Virus record (IMG/VR): IMGVR_UViG_3300021364_000039 | Coordinates: 1-47,396 of that record | Reading direction: 5' to 3' (one strand) | DNA: 47,396 bases | From: a virus | Shown here: positions 42,721 to 47,396 of the stretch, piece after piece | Layout: each line of letters opens with the position of its first letter | Numbering within the stretch: the first letter of the stretch is position 1 | The notes under the pieces: model-generated | Told to the model about the DNA's origin: nothing | Database searches by the model: none | The model's input: only the letters and a program-made list of their open reading frames with translations | Made by a program: the position numbers and the translations under genes

Positions 42721-44043
42721 ATGTACGATATCATTTTTGTTGGCGACAATATTGAGCAATACAACAAACTTAAAAACAAGTTTTTAATCGTAAAAAAAGC
42801 AAAAGACGTAAACGAAGCAAAAAAAATTGCGTTTACAAAATTCTTTTGGGTAGTTCATGATGACTTAGACATAAGTGACAATTTTAATTTTGATTATGTT
42901 CCTGATGAATGGAGTCAAGACATTGTACATGTATTTCTAAATAGTACTTATTATGATGGTATTGCCTTAATACCAAAATCTATAAATGTAAATCCAAAAG
43001 AATTATCTCATAGGTTTTTTGTTGCTCATAAAAAAGTTGAAGTAGTAGCCAGTACACCATTGCCGTATAAAAAATATAATGTCAAAACATACGATGATTA
43101 TATATTTGCTTTAGAAAACACTAATACAGATATGTTCTGGATAATACCTGATTATGTAAATCCAACTGATAGATTTAAGTTTGATACCTATTTTAGTCAT
43201 CATAATGCTTATGATAGAAATATTAATCATGTGTATTTAAATGGCAAATATCACGATGGTATTGTGTTGTGTAGTAAACATTCTCGTTTTAGTAAAAAAG
43301 AATTTGAATATAAATTTATATCCCATAAAAAAGAAGTCGATATACCTATTAGTACACCCAAACCTTATGATATAGTTTTTATTAGTTATAAAGAACCAAA
43401 CGCAGACAAAAATTATCAACGTTTACTCAAAAGATTTCCAAACGCAAAACGTGTACATGGTGTTAAAGGAATACACCAAGCACATATTGAAGGTGCTAAA
43501 CAATGTTCTTCTGAAATGTTTTGGATTGTTGATGGTGACGCTATTGTACTTGATGATTTTAAGTTTAACTATCAATGTGCGCAATGGGATAAAGATGTTG
43601 TACACGTATGGCGAAGTATGAATCCTATAAACGATTTGATCTATGGATACGGTGGTGTAAAACTATTTCCAACTCAAAAAACAATTGATATGGATTTAAG
43701 CAAGCCTGATATGACAACTAGTATAAGTAGTAAATTTAAAGCTGTAGGTGAATTAAGTGTTATCACAGGATTTAATACAGGAGAATTTGAAACATGGAAA
43801 AGTGCTTTTAGAGAATGTTGTAAACTTAGTAGTAAAATAATTGACAGACAAAGAGACGACGAAACACAAGAACGTCTAAATATATGGACTACTGTTGGCG
43901 CAGAACGTAAATACGGCAACTATTCTATTATAGGAGCTAAAGCTGGTAAAGAATATGGCGAAAAACATGCTGGAGATATTGAAGCACTTAGAAAAATCAA
44001 TGACTTTGATTGGTTAGAGGAGAAATTTAATGAAACCACCTAG
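42721..44043 (+). CDS. three-module glycosyltransferase-like protein
   Basis: 440 residues from the ATG at 42721; an in-frame TTG at 42700 lies inside the promoter and is rejected. Three diverged copies of one module follow each other. Their core strands are 'FFWVVHDDLDISDNFNFDY', 'MFWIIPDYVNPTDRFKFDT' and 'MFWIVDGDAIVLDDFKFNY', each followed by 'VHV(F/W)' or 'NHVY' and a 'DGI' or 'GYGGV' turn. Only the third keeps the DGD site and aligns with the full protein at 11925-12857 ('SYKEPNADKNY', 'AKRVHGVKGIHQAH'). The first two are shortened and lack a clean DxD. They may bind acceptor or donor sugar. The next gene overlaps by 14 bases. Confidence 0.65.
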   Translation: MYDIIFVGDNIEQYNKLKNKFLIVKKAKDVNEAKKIAFTKFFWVVHDDLDISDNFNFDYVPDEWSQDIVHVFLNSTYYDGIALIPKSINVNPKELSHRFFVAHKKVEVVASTPLPYKKYNVKTYDDYIFALENTNTDMFWIIPDYVNPTDRFKFDTYFSHHNAYDRNINHVYLNGKYHDGIVLCSKHSRFSKKEFEYKFISHKKEVDIPISTPKPYDIVFISYKEPNADKNYQRLLKRFPNAKRVHGVKGIHQAHIEGAKQCSSEMFWIVDGDAIVLDDFKFNYQCAQWDKDVVHVWRSMNPINDLIYGYGGVKLFPTQKTIDMDLSKPDMTTSISSKFKAVGELSVITGFNTGEFETWKSAFRECCKLSSKIIDRQRDDETQERLNIWTTVGAERKYGNYSIIGAKAGKEYGEKHAGDIEALRKINDFDWLEEKFNETT

Positions 44044-44929
44044 TTGGTTATACGGTTTACAAGATTATTTTGATTTTGAAGACGACTTTGTAGCAAAATT
44101 ATTTGTAGATCAACTTATTAGTGTATATTTTAGTGATAACAAAGCTAATAGTGTAAAAAACCTTTGTTTAGCAGATTCTGGCGATCCTAATGAAAAATTA
44201 CCTAGGTTTAATTTTTATTTCAAATTGTTGGATGAAAACCCAATTGACTTTGTAGAAACTGTTAGTATCATGCGCAAAAGACTTACAGATGTTCCACTGC
44301 TCGATTACTTTCATAAATATGGACGCAGAGGTTATAACCAAAAGTTTTTAGAAGATGCCTTTAGCAGAGGACAAGTTAGCAGTAAAATTTGGTTAGCAAA
44401 AGAACTGAAGAAAATATCTAACAAATACGATAATATTTTGCTTTGTGCTGGATGGATGGGGCAAGCTACTTTGTATTTTGATGCTTGTGGCATTGAATAT
44501 GATAACATTAGAAATATAGATCTTGACGTAGATGCTTGTGATATTAGCGATCATATTTTTAACATGGATAAGATTGAAGGGTGGCGTATGGTCGCAAGCA
44601 ACAGTGATATTAATGATCTAGTACACTACAATGATCATTGTGTTGTGCCTTTGGTTACAGGCGACGGTAGAAATATTGACACAAGATTTGAGCCTGACTT
44701 AATTGTAAACACTAGTTCAGAACACATGGACGAAAGTTGGTTTTACAATATCAAGATAGATGCTATAGTTGCTATTCAAAGCAATAACTTATTAGATGTT
44801 AAAGAACATGTTAACTGTGTCACAAGTATAGATGCCATGAAAAAGAAATTTAAATTATCTGAAATTTTATACGAAGGCGAAATACAACTACCAGGATATA
44901 AAAGATTTATGTTGATTGGACGCAAGTAA
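44030..44929 (+). CDS. class I SAM-dependent methyltransferase-like protein
   Basis: 299 residues; GAGGAG precedes the ATG. The C-terminal 190 residues match the methyltransferase at 27102: 'NILLCAGWMGQATLYFD' (glycine loop), 'IRNIDLDVDACDISD' (SAM ribose acid), 'EPDLIVNTSSEHM' and the end 'LPGYKRFMLIGRK'. It has an extra N-terminal domain of about 110 residues ('LYGLQDYFDFEDDFVAKLF') that is unrecognised and probably sets target specificity. It follows the three-module glycosyltransferase-like protein, so it might methylate a sugar; this is inference. Confidence 0.7.
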   Translation: MKPPSWLYGLQDYFDFEDDFVAKLFVDQLISVYFSDNKANSVKNLCLADSGDPNEKLPRFNFYFKLLDENPIDFVETVSIMRKRLTDVPLLDYFHKYGRRGYNQKFLEDAFSRGQVSSKIWLAKELKKISNKYDNILLCAGWMGQATLYFDACGIEYDNIRNIDLDVDACDISDHIFNMDKIEGWRMVASNSDINDLVHYNDHCVVPLVTGDGRNIDTRFEPDLIVNTSSEHMDESWFYNIKIDAIVAIQSNNLLDVKEHVNCVTSIDAMKKKFKLSEILYEGEIQLPGYKRFMLIGRK

Positions 44930-45153
44930 TGGATTTGTCAACTTTAAGTACTAGAGAATTACAACTAGAAAGTGCTAGAGCATTAAGCACGATAGAAGCA
45001 ACTAATAATAATATTTGGCAGTTTAATAAAGCAGCACATCATAATAGTTGGAACTGGTATTGTGCTGTAATACATTGGTATATCGATCAATATGGTGATT
45101 TGCCTAGTAAAGCAGGCCCCGGTAAGGATGTAAAGTTAGTATACGATGTATAA
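44929..45153 (+). CDS. small hypothetical protein (74 aa)
   Basis: 74 residues, starting in a TAATG overlap with the upstream stop and ending inside the next radical SAM gene. The N-terminus 'LSTRELQLESARALSTIEAT' is probably helical. The middle 'HHNSWNWYCAVIHWYIDQYG' is rich in Trp, His and Tyr, with one Cys, and the tail 'SKAGPGKDVKLVYDV' is polar. It could be a helix-hairpin partner or an unusual radical SAM substrate because it is immediately upstream of one. No leader/core boundary is obvious, and nothing resembles a known RiPP precursor. Confidence 0.55.
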   Translation: MDLSTLSTRELQLESARALSTIEATNNNIWQFNKAAHHNSWNWYCAVIHWYIDQYGDLPSKAGPGKDVKLVYDV

Positions 45154-46225
45154 GTATGAAGATGTACGTGTTATTCATTTAGAAAACACACAGAACTGTC
45201 AAGCAAGTTGTCCTATGTGTGATAGGAACCAAAACGGTGGAGATATAAATCCGCATATTGATTTAAGTGAACTAACCTTAGAAGATTGTAAGCGCATCTT
45301 TGAGCCAGAGTTTATTGCTCAACTAAAAACAATGTACATGTGCGGCAATTTAGGAGATCCTATTGTTGCTAAAGATACGCTAGAAATTTTTAAATATTTT
45401 AGAGAACACAACAAAGATATGTGGCTCAGCATGAATACAAACGCAGGAGCAAGAGATGAAGCATGGTGGGCTGAATTGGCCAAAATCTACGGCAGGATGG
45501 GTACTGTTATTTTTAGCGTGGATGGTCTTAGGGATACTAATCACTTATACAGGCAGGGTGTTGTTTGGGACAACGTAGAAAGAGCTATGAAAAGTTTTAT
45601 TGCTGCTGGAGGTAGAGCAAGATGGGACTTTCTAATATTTGAACACAATCAACATCAAGTTGAAGAAGCAGAAGAAATAAGCAAACTAATGGGCTTTGAA
45701 AGATTTCAAGCAAAAAAGACTGGAAGATTTGTAACAGCAAAAAGCGAAAATAAAGAATCACACCAAGCAGTCAATCGCAAAGGCGAAAAAACAACAGAAC
45801 TTAAAAAGCCAGAAAAAAAGTATCAAAATAAAGCATTAAGCAAACAAGATGTGCTTATACAAAAATACGGATCGATGGATGCTTACTATGATGTAGTTCC
45901 AGTCAATTGTAAAGTAAAAGAGGAAGGTAGTTTGTTTATTACAGCAGAAGGGCTTGCTATGCCATGTTGTTGGACTGCTGGACGTATGTACAAATGGTGG
46001 CATAAAAATCCTATGGTAGAACAAGTATGGGATTTTATTGAACGTTCTGGCGGCAAAGACGCAATTAGTGCTAAAAAACATGGACTCAAAGCAGTTTTTG
46101 ATACAGGACTATTTGACGAAATTGAAGATAGTTGGAATCAACCTAGCTGTGGAAACGGAAAACTAAAAGTTTGTTCAATGAAATGCGGCAAAGAATTTGA
46201 TCCTTTTGGAGAACAATTTAAGTGA
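45146..46225 (+). CDS. radical SAM protein, SPASM type (CPMC subgroup)
   Basis: 359 residues. C18xxxC22xxC25 ('QNCQASCPMCDRNQNGG') followed by 'MYMCGNLGDP' in place of GGEP. The SPASM-like end has 'VNCKVKEEGSLFITAEGLAM', 'PCCWTAG' and 'KVCSMKCGKEF'. A lysine-rich insertion around residues 200-230 ('KTTELKKPEKKYQNKAL') is absent from its relatives. It forms a tandem pair with the next gene and is also related to the one at 32898. It begins within the 74-residue gene. Confidence 0.86.
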   Translation: MYKYEDVRVIHLENTQNCQASCPMCDRNQNGGDINPHIDLSELTLEDCKRIFEPEFIAQLKTMYMCGNLGDPIVAKDTLEIFKYFREHNKDMWLSMNTNAGARDEAWWAELAKIYGRMGTVIFSVDGLRDTNHLYRQGVVWDNVERAMKSFIAAGGRARWDFLIFEHNQHQVEEAEEISKLMGFERFQAKKTGRFVTAKSENKESHQAVNRKGEKTTELKKPEKKYQNKALSKQDVLIQKYGSMDAYYDVVPVNCKVKEEGSLFITAEGLAMPCCWTAGRMYKWWHKNPMVEQVWDFIERSGGKDAISAKKHGLKAVFDTGLFDEIEDSWNQPSCGNGKLKVCSMKCGKEFDPFGEQFK

Positions 46226-47244
46226 ATCTTTATCAGTTTGATACAATTAAAAAAATAGAAATAGATTGTACAAGTTATTGTAATGCTTATTGCGGAGCAT
46301 GTGATAGAAACATCGACGGCGGCGAAAATCATCCTAATCTAAAACTAAATCATATCAGTGTTGAAGATTGGCGTAGTTTTATCACCAAAGACAATTTACA
46401 AAATGTTCAAGAAATTATTTTCAATGGTAATTTTGGTGACTTCAGTATGAATCCAAATTTTATTGAAATGATAGAAATATTAGCTGAAGTCAAAACAGAT
46501 GTATATTTGAATTTGAATACCAACGGCGGCGCACGTAATACAAAATTTTGGCATGACCTTGCTGTGGTATTACAACGGTTTGCTAAACATGATATAAAAT
46601 GGGGTATTGACGGACTTGAACACAATCATGACACTTACAGACGTGGAATCGATTGGAAAAAACGTATAGATAATCTACGTGCCTTTAATAATGCTGGAGG
46701 CAACAGTATATGGAAGTGTATTGTATTTGATTACAACAAAAATGACATAGATGCTATTAGCAATTTTGCCGAATCGGTAGGCTGTATGGCCTTTCAAACC
46801 AATCGCAATCGATCAGATGTTGACATGAAAGCCTACAAAGATTTTCCACAGCAAAAGTTATCTGGCCCTGATACAAAAACATTCAGTGAAAAATATGCTA
46901 GACGTGATACATTCCGTTCTCATGTAGCAACACCTCCGACTAATGCTGTACAACCTGTAGGAAGTTTTGCTTGTCCTTATGCTGAGGAAGGCATGCTACA
47001 AATCGATCCTTGGGGCAATATTTGGCCATGCTGTTATATCAGTGGTAGACAACTTGATCTAAGAACAAACTTTAATTATTCAAAGTATAAAAACAATCAT
47101 ATAAGAAATGCCAACTTGCGTACATTAACACAAGAATTTGCCAATGATTTACATTTAGCATGGCAGCGTGAAAGCATAGATATATGTAATCGTTGCGGCG
47201 GCAAAGAAAAACCTGCTCCAATATATAACACGGTGATATCATGA
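46222..47244 (+). CDS. radical SAM protein, SPASM type (CPMC subgroup)
   Basis: 340 residues from a GTG that overlaps the upstream stop (GTGA). C20xxxC24xxC27 ('SYCNAYCGACDRNIDGG'), with an extra C16, and 'IIFNGNFGDF' in the GGEP position. C-terminal: 'FACPYAEEGMLQIDPWGNIW', 'PCCYISG' and 'DICNRCGGKEKPAP', the SPASM-like cysteines. It is the most divergent of the three CPMC-subgroup proteins, with Gly-Ala replacing Pro-Met between the second and third cysteines. Confidence 0.85.
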   Translation: MNLYQFDTIKKIEIDCTSYCNAYCGACDRNIDGGENHPNLKLNHISVEDWRSFITKDNLQNVQEIIFNGNFGDFSMNPNFIEMIEILAEVKTDVYLNLNTNGGARNTKFWHDLAVVLQRFAKHDIKWGIDGLEHNHDTYRRGIDWKKRIDNLRAFNNAGGNSIWKCIVFDYNKNDIDAISNFAESVGCMAFQTNRNRSDVDMKAYKDFPQQKLSGPDTKTFSEKYARRDTFRSHVATPPTNAVQPVGSFACPYAEEGMLQIDPWGNIWPCCYISGRQLDLRTNFNYSKYKNNHIRNANLRTLTQEFANDLHLAWQRESIDICNRCGGKEKPAPIYNTVIS

Positions 47245-47396
47245 AAATTGCTGTAGTGTTAAGAGGTCAAGCTAGATGTGCTAAACTAGGATCAGACTTA
47301 TTTCAACGCTTTGTTGTTGACGAAAATCCGCAACACCAATTTGATGTTTTTATTCATACCACAAACACAGAAACGATATGCGATGCTACAGATGCA
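47241..47396 (+). CDS. start of a glycosyltransferase-like protein (partial)
   Basis: ATG at 47241 in an ATGA overlap with the upstream radical SAM stop; the frame is open to the right edge (52 codons). The N-terminus 'MKIAVVLRGQARCAKLGSDL' followed by 'QFDVFIHTTN' resembles a group of viral and bacterial proteins whose N-terminus starts 'MKIA..IRGQ.R' and includes 'FD.FIHTW', usually described as glycosyltransferase-like. That likeness is from memory. The rest of the gene lies outside the window. Confidence 0.6.
   Translation, partial: MKIAVVLRGQARCAKLGSDLFQRFVVDENPQHQFDVFIHTTNTETICDATDA

Noticed and set aside
12858-47244. RiPP (ribosomal peptide) biosynthetic cluster
   Set aside because: No precursor-like gene with leader and core, no recognition-element domain, protease or exporter is visible. 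SPASM-like enzymes alone do not establish it.
1-47396. tRNA genes, CRISPR arrays, insertion sequences, integrase or attachment sites
   Set aside because: Coding sequence fills almost the whole window; the few gaps are under 75 bases and contain only promoter-like and ribosome-site sequences.

Overview
The window is one contiguous piece of a low-GC, tightly packed phage genome. I read 48 protein genes, almost all touching or overlapping, with no gap over 300 bases and no tRNA, rRNA, CRISPR array or insertion sequence. The left 9.3 kb and the gene at 40845-42647 encode virion appendages: tail-fibre-like proteins, one with a phage tail-collar domain. T4-type late promoters (TATAAATA or close) precede several of them. 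This, and the style of the fibre proteins, suggests a marine T4-like myovirus of the kind infecting cyanobacteria or SAR11-like bacteria. I cannot fix the host.

Layout. (1) 1-9302: structural genes, all rightward. (2) 9354-19532: an eleven-gene rightward operon behind a TTGACA-17-TATTAT promoter, with a small protein, three nucleotide-sugar-transferase-like proteins, a hypothetical protein, five consecutive radical SAM proteins and an SGNH hydrolase. (3) 19490-26146: short units of alternating direction with two SGNH hydrolases, two EK/GF-family putative glycosyltransferases, an amidinotransferase, a half-size DegT aminotransferase and a sugar-nucleotide epimerase. (4) 26125-33944: a third EK/GF protein, a methyltransferase, three radical SAM proteins, then a leftward pair (unknown protein, 2OG oxygenase) and another radical SAM protein. 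(5) 39528-33907: a leftward operon of a 2OG oxygenase, a QueC-like ATP pyrophosphatase and four radical SAM proteins. (6) 39555-42647: a third HxD oxygenase, an unknown protein and a repeat-rich fibre. (7) 42721 to the right edge: a three-module glycosyltransferase-like protein, a methyltransferase, a 74-residue protein, two radical SAM proteins and the start of another gene.

The striking content is fifteen radical SAM proteins in about 35 kb, in three architectures. They are mixed with glycosyltransferase-like, SGNH, amidino-, amino- and methyltransferase genes and three Fe(II)/2OG-type oxygenases. Fibre genes lie on both sides of the cluster. My inference is a phage-encoded decoration pathway for a surface glycan or a virion protein; no gene here proves the substrate.

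The second notable feature is regulatory. At five starts the element xxTAAATA sits exactly four bases before the start codon, and at two further starts a consensus sigma-70 -10 box lies five or six bases before ATG. These transcripts would be leaderless or nearly so. Every convergent gene pair overlaps tail to tail, leaving no room for an intergenic terminator.
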